NCBI GenBank assembly: GCA_002506015.1
Contig: DAWR01000197.1
Location: 2,880-7,902, forward strand
Direction of reading: 5' to 3'
Origin: Candidatus Methanogasteraceae archaeon UBA261
GTDB taxonomy: Archaea; Halobacteriota; Methanosarcinia; Methanosarcinales; Methanogasteraceae
DNA: 5,023 nucleotides
Positions within the stretch are counted from its first letter, which is position 1. Each line of letters starts with the position of its first letter. Below are positions 1 to 5,023 of this stretch, in pieces. A model generated the notes under the pieces. That model worked only from the letters and a program-made list of their open reading frames with translations. It was not told where the DNA came from and ran no database searches. The position numbers and the translations under genes are program-made.

Positions 1-189
1 TACATGATGCCGACCGCTGCATATCAGGTGAGCGGCGAGTATGCGATGATTGCGGCTGCCAGCAGGATGGGGTGGCTCAATTACGATCAGGCGGTGCATG
101 AATCACTGCTCGCGATCAAGCGTGCAGGTGCTGACATGATCATCACGTACTTTGCAAAGGATGCGGCACGGATGCTCTCAAAATTATGA
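1..189 (+). CDS. hemB: Porphobilinogen synthase (delta-aminolevulinic acid dehydratase), C-terminal 62 residues
   Basis: This is the 3' end of a gene that begins before the window; the reading frame is open from base 1. HemB condenses two molecules of 5-aminolevulinate to porphobilinogen, the first common step of tetrapyrrole synthesis (heme, siroheme, F430, cobamides), in the cytosol. The visible part carries the highly conserved AAYQVSGEYAMI block (visible residues 6-17) and the ending IKRAGADMIITYFAKDAA (39-56). By family knowledge the Ser of QVSGEY and the Tyr of ITYFA contact the carboxylate of the second substrate, and both are present. The two active-site lysines and any metal-binding cysteines lie upstream of the window and cannot be judged. 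The TGA stop (187-189) overlaps the ATG of moeA (186-188), so the two genes are very probably co-transcribed and translationally coupled. The first ATG in view, at base 4, is internal and not the start. Confidence 0.95.
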   Translation, partial: YMMPTAAYQVSGEYAMIAAASRMGWLNYDQAVHESLLAIKRAGADMIITYFAKDAARMLSKL

Positions 190-1718
190 AACGAAAGGAA
201 TTTCACGAGTTAATACCGATTACAAAGGCGGAACAGATACTTGCATCGATAATTGAGAGCGGAACCACCGTAGTTCCGATCGATCAGGCGTACCATCACA
301 TTCTTGCTGCGGATGTGATTGCGGCAATCGATGTGCCATCGTTTGATCGTGCGGACATGGACGGCTATTGTGTGCGTGCGGCAGATACATACATAGCGCG
401 GGAGGGGGAGCCGGTGCGACTCAGGATGGCTGGCAGAATCCCTGCAGGGGATGTCCCGACGCTCACAGTATCGGCAGGCGTTGCTGCCGAGATCTCAACC
501 GGTGCGATGCTTCCTGAGGGTGCCGATGCGGTCGTGATGGTCGAGTACACCGAAGAGACTGACTCCGTAGTCTCGATTCAGAGGGCGGTTCACCCGTGGG
601 AGAATGTCATGCGGGTAGGAGCCGACATCCGGCGCGGGACAAAAGTCCTCTCGGAGGGAACACTCCTGGGTCCCAGGGAGATCGGAGTCCTTGCCGCAAC
701 CGGGGTGGCACAGGTTCACGTTCGTTCACTCGATGTTGGAATCATTTCGACAGGAAACGAACTCAGCCCCCCGGGCGAAGAACTGCAACCCGGGCAGGTG
801 TATGATGTGAACGCGCACACGATCGCATCAGCGGTGCGCGAGTGCGGCGCAAACCCGGTTATGTATGGAATCATATCTGATGAGCCGGAAAAGACAGAAG
901 CGACTCTGAGATTGGCGATTTCAGAGTGCGATCTGGTCTTAACATCCGGGAGCACATCTGCCGGGTCAGGCGACATAATGCCTCGCATTCTTGCGGAGTG
1001 CGGCGAGGTTCTCGCACACGGGATCAACATCAAGCCGGGAAAGCCTATGATAATAGCGAAGATGGAAAAGCCAGTCATAGGGCTTCCCGGATTTCCGACG
1101 TCTGCGTTGAGCATGTTCTATTTTCTGGTAGCACCGAGAATACGCGATCTTCTTGGCTACAAAACATCGGCAACGCACCAGCATGCCGTACTTGGCTCAA
1201 TGGTCCAGTCGGTCGGGCGTCACCAGCTCCTGCCGGTTGCGCTCGTGCGGGGGGCAGCATACCCCATAATCAAGGCATCAGGCGCAATAACAGCGCTCGC
1301 ATCCGCTGACGGGTTCATCGAGATTCTTCCGGAGACTGAGATCATGGAGGCGGGGGAGCCAGTTGACGTTGTTCTCTTCGGAGAAGTGTCTACAGATGAT
1401 TTCGTGTTCGCGGGAATGCCCTCTGACGGGGCGAATCTGCTAATCGAGATGTTGCCGTTTCGTGTGCGGGTGATCCAGACGGGGGTTGCCGCCGGAGTCG
1501 ATTCCGTGCGGAAGGGCCTATCTGATGTTGCTGGCGTTCCGCTCGGTTCTGACATGCTGCCCGATTCCGATGATCTTTCGCTGATCGAGGGTTTTTCGCA
1601 CGGGGGCGAGGCGTACAACTTCATTACTCTACGCGATCAGATCGATTCCGAGAAGATCGCGGCGTTCCGAACGGTTCTCGCATCTTCGAAGTTTGCGGAT
1701 CGCATGCGGAGAATATGA
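186..1718 (+). CDS. moeA: Molybdopterin molybdenumtransferase MoeA with a shortened C-terminal PBP-like domain
   Basis: MoeA inserts molybdate (or tungstate) into adenylylated molybdopterin, the last step of Mo/W-cofactor synthesis for enzymes such as formylmethanofuran and formate dehydrogenases. Residues 1 to about 400 cover the family: FDRADMDGY (53-61, Asp59 at the classic acidic position), STGAMLPEGADAVVMVE (104-120), the MoCF-like core VGADIRRGTKVL (144-155) and ISTGNEL (187-193), LTSGSTSAGSGDIM (252-265), IKPGKP (282-287) and the PxxP motif GLPGFPTSA (299-307). The second Gly of the usual SGG motif is Ser256. At 510 residues it is longer than a plain MoeA (about 400) but shorter than archaeal MoeA proteins with a full C-terminal substrate-binding-like domain (about 620-640). 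Residues 402-510 match only the first and last parts of that domain. The start is set by the ATGA overlap with hemB; no clear Shine-Dalgarno sequence precedes it, so translation is probably coupled. No frameshift is visible. Confidence 0.95.
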   Translation: MKRKEFHELIPITKAEQILASIIESGTTVVPIDQAYHHILAADVIAAIDVPSFDRADMDGYCVRAADTYIAREGEPVRLRMAGRIPAGDVPTLTVSAGVAAEISTGAMLPEGADAVVMVEYTEETDSVVSIQRAVHPWENVMRVGADIRRGTKVLSEGTLLGPREIGVLAATGVAQVHVRSLDVGIISTGNELSPPGEELQPGQVYDVNAHTIASAVRECGANPVMYGIISDEPEKTEATLRLAISECDLVLTSGSTSAGSGDIMPRILAECGEVLAHGINIKPGKPMIIAKMEKPVIGLPGFPTSALSMFYFLVAPRIRDLLGYKTSATHQHAVLGSMVQSVGRHQLLPVALVRGAAYPIIKASGAITALASADGFIEILPETEIMEAGEPVDVVLFGEVSTDDFVFAGMPSDGANLLIEMLPFRVRVIQTGVAAGVDSVRKGLSDVAGVPLGSDMLPDSDDLSLIEGFSHGGEAYNFITLRDQIDSEKIAAFRTVLASSKFADRMRRI

Positions 1719-1733
1719 GTGGAAACGGCGCGC

Positions 1734-1750
1734 TGAGTCATTTCAACTCA
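1734..1750. repeat. Short inverted repeat upstream of the dnaK promoter (TGAGT-N7-ACTCA)
   Basis: A perfect 5-bp inverted repeat with a 7-nt spacer lies between the moeA stop and the dnaK TATA box, about 40 bp upstream of the latter. A third TGAGT copy occurs at the moeA stop codon (1715-1719). It could be a regulator half-site pair or a weak hairpin, but 5-bp arms are common by chance and no T-run follows, so a terminator call is not supported. Confidence 0.15.
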
Positions 1751-1777
1751 CCTCAATCATCCATGCCACAAGCTTCC

Positions 1778-1792
1778 ACAAAAAACTTAATA
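1778..1792 (+). promoter_or_regulatory. Archaeal BRE/TATA-like promoter for dnaK
   Basis: An A-rich stretch (ACAAAAA, fitting the purine-rich BRE pattern) is followed directly by a TATA-like octamer ACTTAATA (1785-1792) in the only sizeable gap between moeA and dnaK. Initiation about 25 bp downstream would fall near 1813, giving a leader of roughly 20 nt that still includes the ribosome binding site at 1818-1822. The spacing is therefore self-consistent. The octamer is a moderate match to the archaeal consensus. No CIRCE operator is seen. Confidence 0.55.
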
Positions 1793-1817
1793 GCAGAATG
1801 CAGGAATTAATGCTTAC

Positions 1818-1822
1818 GAGGT
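1818..1822 (+). promoter_or_regulatory. Ribosome binding site of dnaK
   Basis: GAGGT lies 9 nt before the ATG at 1832. This supports that start, which also gives the canonical Hsp70 N-terminus MAKILGIDLGTTNS. Confidence 0.75.
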
Positions 1823-1831
1823 ACTAACACT

Positions 1832-3691
1832 ATGGCAAAAATTTTGGGAATTGATCTTGGAACCACAAACTCCTGCATGGCTGTGATAGAAGCCGGCGAG
1901 CCAACCATCGTGCCGAACGCAGAGGGCGGCAGAACAATGCCATCCGTCGTTGGGTTTTCAAAGACCGGGGAACGGCTGGTAGGGCAGATTGCAAAGAGAC
2001 AGGCGATACTGAACCCTGGGCGGACAGTTTCATCGATCAAACGACATGTGGGCGAGAAGGATTACACTGTTACGATCGACGACAAGGACTACAAGCCCCA
2101 GGAGATCTCTGCCATGATCCTGCAGAAGATGAAAGCCGATGCCGAGGCATATCTCGGGGAGACGATAACAGACGCCGTGATCACGGTTCCGGCGTACTTT
2201 GACGACTCCCAGAGGCAGGCGACAAAGGATGCGGGAGCGGTGGCAGGATTCAACGTAAAACGGATCATCAACGAACCGACCGCCGCGGCGTTCGCGTATG
2301 GGCTTGACAAGACTGAGGGCGAGCAGACTGTGATGGTGTATGATCTCGGGGGCGGCACCTTTGATGTGTCCATACTCGAGCTGGACCCGAGCATCGGTAC
2401 ATTCGAAGTCAAATCGACGTCAGGAGACACACATCTCGGTGGAGATGACTTTGATCAGGATATCGTAGATCATATCGTATCCGAATTCAAGAAACAGGAA
2501 GGAATCGATCTATCCGCTGACAAATCAGTGATGCAGCGGCTCACCGATGCTGCCGAGAAGGCGAAGGTCGAACTCTCCACCGTGGTCAAAACCGACATCA
2601 ACCTGCCGTTCATAACGGTCGGCCCGGATGGGCAGCCAAAGCATCTGGAGATGACGCTCACCCGTGCAAAGTTCGATGAACTGACCGCGGATCTCGTGAA
2701 CCGGACGATAGAACCGATGGAGGATGCAATCAAGAGCGCAGGACTCTCGAAGGACGCGATCGATCGTGTGCTTCTGGTCGGTGGTGCAACCAGAACACCA
2801 TCGGTGCTCGCTGCGGTCGAGCGGGTCACCGGGAAGAAGCCGTACAAGAACATCAACCCGGATGAGGCTGTTGCGACGGGTGCGGCAATCCAGGGCGGAG
2901 TGCTCTCAGGAGATGTTAAAAAAGACGTGCTTCTGCTGGACGTAACTCCATTGACGCTTGGAATCGAGACGCTTGGCGGGGTTGCAACGCCTTTGATTGA
3001 ACGAAACACTACGATACCGACAAAAAAGAGCCAGATATTCTCTACAGCGTCCGACAGTCAGCCATCCGTTGAGATTCATGTCCTGCAGGGAGAACGTGGC
3101 GTCGCATCCGCAAACGAGACAATGGGCAGATTCATGCTTGACGGCATCCCTCCCGCACCCAGGGGACTCCCGCAGATCGAGGTAACCTTCGACATCGATG
3201 CGAACGGCATCTTGAACGTGACTGCCAGGGACATAGGCACCGGAAAGGAGCAGTCGATCACAATCAAGAAGCCTGGCGGACTCTCAGACGAAGAGATCAA
3301 GAGGATGGTCAGAGATGCGGAAGAGCATGCCGACGAGGACAAAATGGTGAAAGAATCGGTCGAAGCGAAGAACACCGCTGAAGCCCTCACAACCTCCGCA
3401 GAAAAGACCCTCGAAGAGGCGGGCGATCTTGCCACGCCGGATCAGCGAGAAAAGGTTGAGAAAGCGATAGAAGATCTGAAGGAAGCACTCGATGGCGAAG
3501 ATATTGACACACAGGAGCTCAAGAGCAAGACCGAGGCGCTGACCGAGGCGATCTACCCGGTCGCAGCCGCGATGTACCAGAAAGGCGCAGAGGAGCATGC
3601 GGCAGAGGAAGGTGGAGCGGCAGGCGCAGCAGAAGAGGGCGAGGAAGACGTGGTTGATGCGGACTACGAGGTTGTGGACGACGATAAATGA
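1832..3691 (+). CDS. dnaK: Molecular chaperone DnaK (Hsp70)
   Basis: This is a complete cytosolic Hsp70 of 619 residues. It binds exposed hydrophobic peptide segments in an ATP-driven cycle with DnaJ and GrpE. The nucleotide-binding domain (about 1-365) shows the three family signatures: GIDLGTTNS (6-14), VYDLGGGTFDVSIL (169-182) and VLLVGGATRTPSV (313-325). The interdomain linker DVLLLDVTPL is at 365-374, the beta-sandwich peptide-binding domain at about 375-480 (with LDGIPPAPRG, 436-445) and the helical lid at about 484-585. An acidic tail ends in DADYEVVDDDK (609-619). The segment after SIKRHVG (68-74) is short, lacking the roughly 24-residue insertion of Gram-negative DnaK, as in Gram-positive and archaeal forms. 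A promoter and ribosome binding site lie just upstream. Neither grpE nor dnaJ adjoins it here; instead the stop overlaps the next gene by ATGA. Heat-shock control is likely from the family, but no known operator is visible. Confidence 0.98.
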   Translation: MAKILGIDLGTTNSCMAVIEAGEPTIVPNAEGGRTMPSVVGFSKTGERLVGQIAKRQAILNPGRTVSSIKRHVGEKDYTVTIDDKDYKPQEISAMILQKMKADAEAYLGETITDAVITVPAYFDDSQRQATKDAGAVAGFNVKRIINEPTAAAFAYGLDKTEGEQTVMVYDLGGGTFDVSILELDPSIGTFEVKSTSGDTHLGGDDFDQDIVDHIVSEFKKQEGIDLSADKSVMQRLTDAAEKAKVELSTVVKTDINLPFITVGPDGQPKHLEMTLTRAKFDELTADLVNRTIEPMEDAIKSAGLSKDAIDRVLLVGGATRTPSVLAAVERVTGKKPYKNINPDEAVATGAAIQGGVLSGDVKKDVLLLDVTPLTLGIETLGGVATPLIERNTTIPTKKSQIFSTASDSQPSVEIHVLQGERGVASANETMGRFMLDGIPPAPRGLPQIEVTFDIDANGILNVTARDIGTGKEQSITIKKPGGLSDEEIKRMVRDAEEHADEDKMVKESVEAKNTAEALTTSAEKTLEEAGDLATPDQREKVEKAIEDLKEALDGEDIDTQELKSKTEALTEAIYPVAAAMYQKGAEEHAAEEGGAAGAAEEGEEDVVDADYEVVDDDK

Positions 3692-4467
3692 TATCGCTCA
3701 GGAATGTCAGCTTCTCATCGATACGCGTTACCGATGATCCGTTCAACTGGGCACACACGCTCGAGGACATTGGATTTGGCGGCTGGGAGATCGTGCAGGA
3801 GGGACAGCAGGTTCTCGATTCTGCAAACATCAGAAAGATGCGCGAGGTCTGCGAGACAACAGACCTTGCGATAACAATTCACCTGCCGTTCTCGGACATA
3901 AATCTCGCCAGCCTGAACCAGCCGATCTGGGAGGAGGTTCTGCGGCAGTTGACATCGTGCATATCGGTTGCTTCGGAGTTCGCGAACGTGATGACCGTGC
4001 ATCCGGGCTATCTATCGCCGCTCGGCATGCAGATGCCTGATCTCGCATGGCAGCAGAATGTCTTGGGATTACGGCGATTATGTGACTTCGCAGATGATTT
4101 CGGGGTCACAATCGCTGTTGAGAATATGCCGAGAATGGATTTGATCTTCGGAAAGGCGCCGGACGAAATGGCTGGCATAATCGAACTCGCGAATCGTGGG
4201 AATCTTGGCATGACGCTTGATGTGGGGCATGCGCACACGAACGGTGCCTTGTCCGAGTTTCTCATGATGAATGAGATCGTACACGTCCATATTCATGACA
4301 ATATGGGGCGAAGAGACGAGCATCTGTCAATCGGTGAAGGTACAATTGTGTGGGCGGATGTGATGACTGAGTTGTACAAGCGGCATGGTGGATGCAGGTT
4401 TGTAATCGAGGCGCGGAGTCTTGCGGAGGGGCAGGCGAGTCTTGAGTATCTGCGGGGGTTGGGGTGA
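3688..4467 (+). CDS. Xylose isomerase-like TIM-barrel protein (sugar phosphate isomerase/epimerase or endonuclease IV-like)
   Basis: This 259-residue protein belongs to the AP endonuclease family 2 / xylose isomerase-like TIM-barrel superfamily, whose members are metal-dependent sugar isomerases, epimerases or the DNA-repair enzyme endonuclease IV. Visible motifs, in barrel-strand order, are GGWEIVQE (31-38), IHLPFSDINLAS (64-75), VHPG (104-107), IAVENMP (142-148), MTLDVGHAH (175-183), VHVHIHDN (198-205), DEHLSIGEG (210-218) and FVIEARS (238-244). Candidate metal ligands are His65, His105, Glu145, Asp178, His181, His201, Asp210, His212 and Glu241. From memory of E. coli endonuclease IV, these correspond in order to all nine of its zinc ligands. 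No signal peptide or membrane segment is seen. The start is fixed by the 4-bp ATGA overlap with dnaK, and the stop overlaps the next small gene, so it is probably co-expressed with the chaperone. The substrate cannot be named from sequence alone; many uncharacterised archaeal proteins carry similar motifs. Confidence 0.85.
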   Translation: MISLRNVSFSSIRVTDDPFNWAHTLEDIGFGGWEIVQEGQQVLDSANIRKMREVCETTDLAITIHLPFSDINLASLNQPIWEEVLRQLTSCISVASEFANVMTVHPGYLSPLGMQMPDLAWQQNVLGLRRLCDFADDFGVTIAVENMPRMDLIFGKAPDEMAGIIELANRGNLGMTLDVGHAHTNGALSEFLMMNEIVHVHIHDNMGRRDEHLSIGEGTIVWADVMTELYKRHGGCRFVIEARSLAEGQASLEYLRGLG

Positions 4468-4631
4468 TGGTGTGTGGATATCCACCGGCTTTCAATCATG
4501 AAATGTCGGGAGCGGAAGTGGATTCATTAATCGAACTCTTGGAACACCCTGCCCATGTGGATTCTGAGAAAATAAGGAAGATGCGCCTGAACGAAATCGA
4601 GGAAGAACTGTGGATGGGGCGATCAGAATGA
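4467..4631 (+). CDS. Small hypothetical protein (54 residues), coupled to the TIM-barrel gene
   Basis: I do not recognise this protein. The frame opens at an ATG that overlaps the preceding stop as TGATG and ends at TGA 4629-4631. A GGGGG run (4454-4458), able to pair with the anti-Shine-Dalgarno CCUCC partly by G-U wobble, sits 8 nt before the ATG. The protein begins MVCGYPPAFN. Its middle and end are hydrophilic and look helical, with the blocks VDSLIELLEH (18-27) and KIRKMRLNEIEEELWMG (35-51). It has a single Cys3 and no membrane segment or signal peptide. Met13 (ATG 4503) is an alternative start but has no ribosome binding site. The overlap, the helix-like residue pattern and the lack of a better explanation for this stretch favour a real gene. 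A chance reading frame of 55 codons remains possible. Confidence 0.5.
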   Translation: MVCGYPPAFNHEMSGAEVDSLIELLEHPAHVDSEKIRKMRLNEIEEELWMGRSE

Positions 4632-4703
4632 GCAATTGGGCGAGATGTCAAATGGCAGACGTTTACGATGGATTGGGAAAACATTCAATGCTATAAAAAA
4701 ATT
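4632..4703. other. AT-rich intergenic gap containing a TATA-like element
   Basis: No gene is seen here. At 4691-4698 the sequence CTATAAAA, continued by further A residues, is a good archaeal TATA-box match. It lies only about 20 bp before the likely antitoxin ATG, so initiation 25 bp downstream would fall at or just after that ATG and would exclude the ribosome binding site at 4704-4709. It may therefore be a chance A-rich run, or a promoter for a leaderless message. GC content drops here (27% over 4681-4740, by hand count, against 60% in a sample of dnaK). Confidence 0.35.
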
Positions 4704-4709
4704 GGAGGT
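4704..4709 (+). promoter_or_regulatory. Strong ribosome binding site that sets the start of the antitoxin-like gene
   Basis: GGAGGT lies 6 nt before ATG 4716. The in-frame upstream ATG at 4668 has no such site, and its extra 16 residues would run through the TATA-like and ribosome-binding sequences, so 4716 is preferred. Confidence 0.8.
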
Positions 4710-4715
4710 TATAAG

Positions 4716-4976
4716 ATGACTATGACAAAATCATTACATGTCGTTTTTGACGTCGTGATGTTGAGACCGGAAGAGCCGGTAGATCTGGAGCCCAATGCGC
4801 ACTATCTTGTAACCATCGAGCGTAGAGAAGCAATTGGCAAGCAAAACGTCTGGGATGTACTTAGCAAGTACGCGGGAACGGTTGAAGGACCGGAAGATTG
4901 GTCAGAAGAGCACGATCATTATCTGTACGGTGTTCACAAGAAAAGTAGATGGTGTTCAAAGTGCTTAAGCAGTTAA
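4716..4976 (+). CDS. Antitoxin-like small protein of an archaeal type II toxin-antitoxin family, with an altered C-terminus
   Basis: The protein has 86 residues. The N-terminal half (VVFDVVMLRPEEPVDLEPN, 9-27, then YLVTIE, 30-35) follows the pattern of AF2212/DUF104-like and VapB-like antitoxins: a beta hairpin with 'vLrPeePvdLepn..y.vtIe'. The second half (NVWDVLSKYAGTVEGPEDW, 44-62, and SEEHDHYLYG, 63-72) resembles the toxin-binding tail seen in many archaeal and bacterial antitoxins partnered with PIN-domain RNases. Such proteins normally end a few basic residues after YLYG. Here the frame runs on with a Cys-containing tail (77-86), and 28 nt of it overlap the next reading frame. The start is fixed by GGAGGT. 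The gene is more AT-rich than hemB-moeA-dnaK, which suits an acquired module. The family assignment rests on remembered motifs, not on a search. Confidence 0.65.
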   Translation: MTMTKSLHVVFDVVMLRPEEPVDLEPNAHYLVTIERREAIGKQNVWDVLSKYAGTVEGPEDWSEEHDHYLYGVHKKSRWCSKCLSS

Positions 4977-5023
4977 CTTTGTTCGGAGACGAAACAGAAA
5001 ACAAGACCAATCACATCGCCGAA
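4949..5023 (+). CDS. Start of an unidentified gene running off the window (25 codons seen)
   Basis: An ATG immediately follows an in-frame TAG (4946-4948), and the frame stays open to the window end. The visible N-terminus begins MVFKVLKQLTLFGDETEN and continues with hydrophilic residues. I do not recognise it. In antitoxin operons of this type the toxin normally follows directly, so this position is where a toxin would be expected. However, the residues shown do not include the early hydrophobic 'vDTs/N' strand with the first catalytic Asp of a PIN domain. GGTGTTCA and AAAAGTAG nearby give no strong ribosome binding site, so coupling to the antitoxin is likely if it is translated. With only 25 codons visible, a chance frame cannot be excluded. 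Confidence 0.35.
   Translation, partial: MVFKVLKQLTLFGDETENKTNHIAE

Noticed and set aside
1785..1816. Possible CIRCE/HrcA-type operator before dnaK (TAGCA near 1791 and TGCTTA near 1811).
   Set aside because: It lacks the 9-bp arms with ACTC/GAGT cores and the 9-nt spacer of CIRCE; only 4-5 bases pair.
2470..3009. Long open frame on the minus strand inside dnaK (179 codons), and similar minus-strand frames in moeA.
   Set aside because: These are shadows of GC-rich coding sequence. The products are Ser/Thr/Pro-rich without recognisable motifs, and the + strand genes are unambiguous.
4416..4444. Direct repeat GAGTCTTG, 21 bp apart, near the end of the TIM-barrel gene.
   Set aside because: Eight bases, in phase with codons in a Gly/Glu/Leu-rich coding stretch, without flanking features; chance similarity.
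4474..4485. Perfect 12-bp palindrome GTGGATATCCAC just after the TIM-barrel stop, a possible operator.
   Set aside because: A 12-bp perfect palindrome is expected about once in 5 kb by chance. It lies inside the small coding frame, the symmetry does not extend, and no second copy is seen.
4496..4684. Minus-strand 62-codon frame opposite the small hypothetical gene.
   Set aside because: It has no ribosome binding site or recognisable motif and a serine/isoleucine-rich composition; the + strand frame is better placed by its overlap with the upstream stop.
4668..4715. Upstream in-frame ATG for the antitoxin (16 extra residues).
   Set aside because: It has no ribosome binding site, and the extension would be encoded by the TATA-like and GGAGGT elements; homologue-like sequence begins after 4716.
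4967..4980. Palindrome-like AGTTAACT and following T residues as a terminator of the antitoxin gene.
   Set aside because: It has no spacer loop, only a three-T run, and another frame is open across it.
4970..4999. KQLTLFGDE in the final partial frame as a PCNA-interacting (PIP) motif.
   Set aside because: The pattern needs Q-x-x-L-x-x followed by two aromatic or hydrophobic residues; here Gly-Asp stands where the aromatic pair is required, and the position near the N-terminus is unusual.

Overview
This window comes from an archaeon. It most resembles a euryarchaeote of the Methanomicrobia/Halobacteriota group (methanogens, ANME or Syntrophoarchaeum-like lineages). The evidence is the archaeal style of MoeA, with a C-terminal substrate-binding-protein-like extension; a BRE/TATA-like promoter upstream of dnaK; and an antitoxin of a type I associate with these archaea. 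The lineage is an inference from gene style and gene content, not a database result.

Layout: all convincing genes are on the + strand. (1) Bases 1-189 are the 3' end of hemB (porphobilinogen synthase). Its stop overlaps the start of moeA (186-1718) by ATGA, so the two form one tightly packed cofactor-biosynthesis unit (tetrapyrrole and molybdopterin). (2) A 113-bp gap (1719-1831) holds an archaeal promoter and a ribosome binding site for (3) dnaK (1832-3691). (4) The dnaK stop overlaps, again by ATGA, a metal-dependent TIM-barrel protein of the sugar-phosphate isomerase / endonuclease IV superfamily (3688-4467). That gene overlaps by TGATG (5) an unrecognised 54-codon gene (4467-4631). Genes 3-5 look like one transcription unit. 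Neither grpE nor dnaJ flanks dnaK within the window. (6) From about 4632 the base composition becomes clearly more AT-rich. An 84-bp gap leads to an antitoxin-like gene (4716-4976) with a strong ribosome binding site, followed by the start of another gene that runs off the window (4949 onward). This last part looks like an accessory toxin-antitoxin type insertion next to a housekeeping region.

Most of the window is ordinary core metabolism. Four things deserve a second look. The MoeA C-terminal domain appears to have lost the middle lobe of its binding-protein fold. The TIM-barrel protein, coupled to dnaK, keeps residues at all nine positions of the endonuclease IV zinc site. A small unannotated gene is translationally coupled behind it. 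The antitoxin reads past its expected end, possibly by a one-base frameshift, into a next gene that does not begin like the usual PIN-domain toxin. I found no clear new biological system, no RNA genes, no CRISPR array and no insertion sequence.
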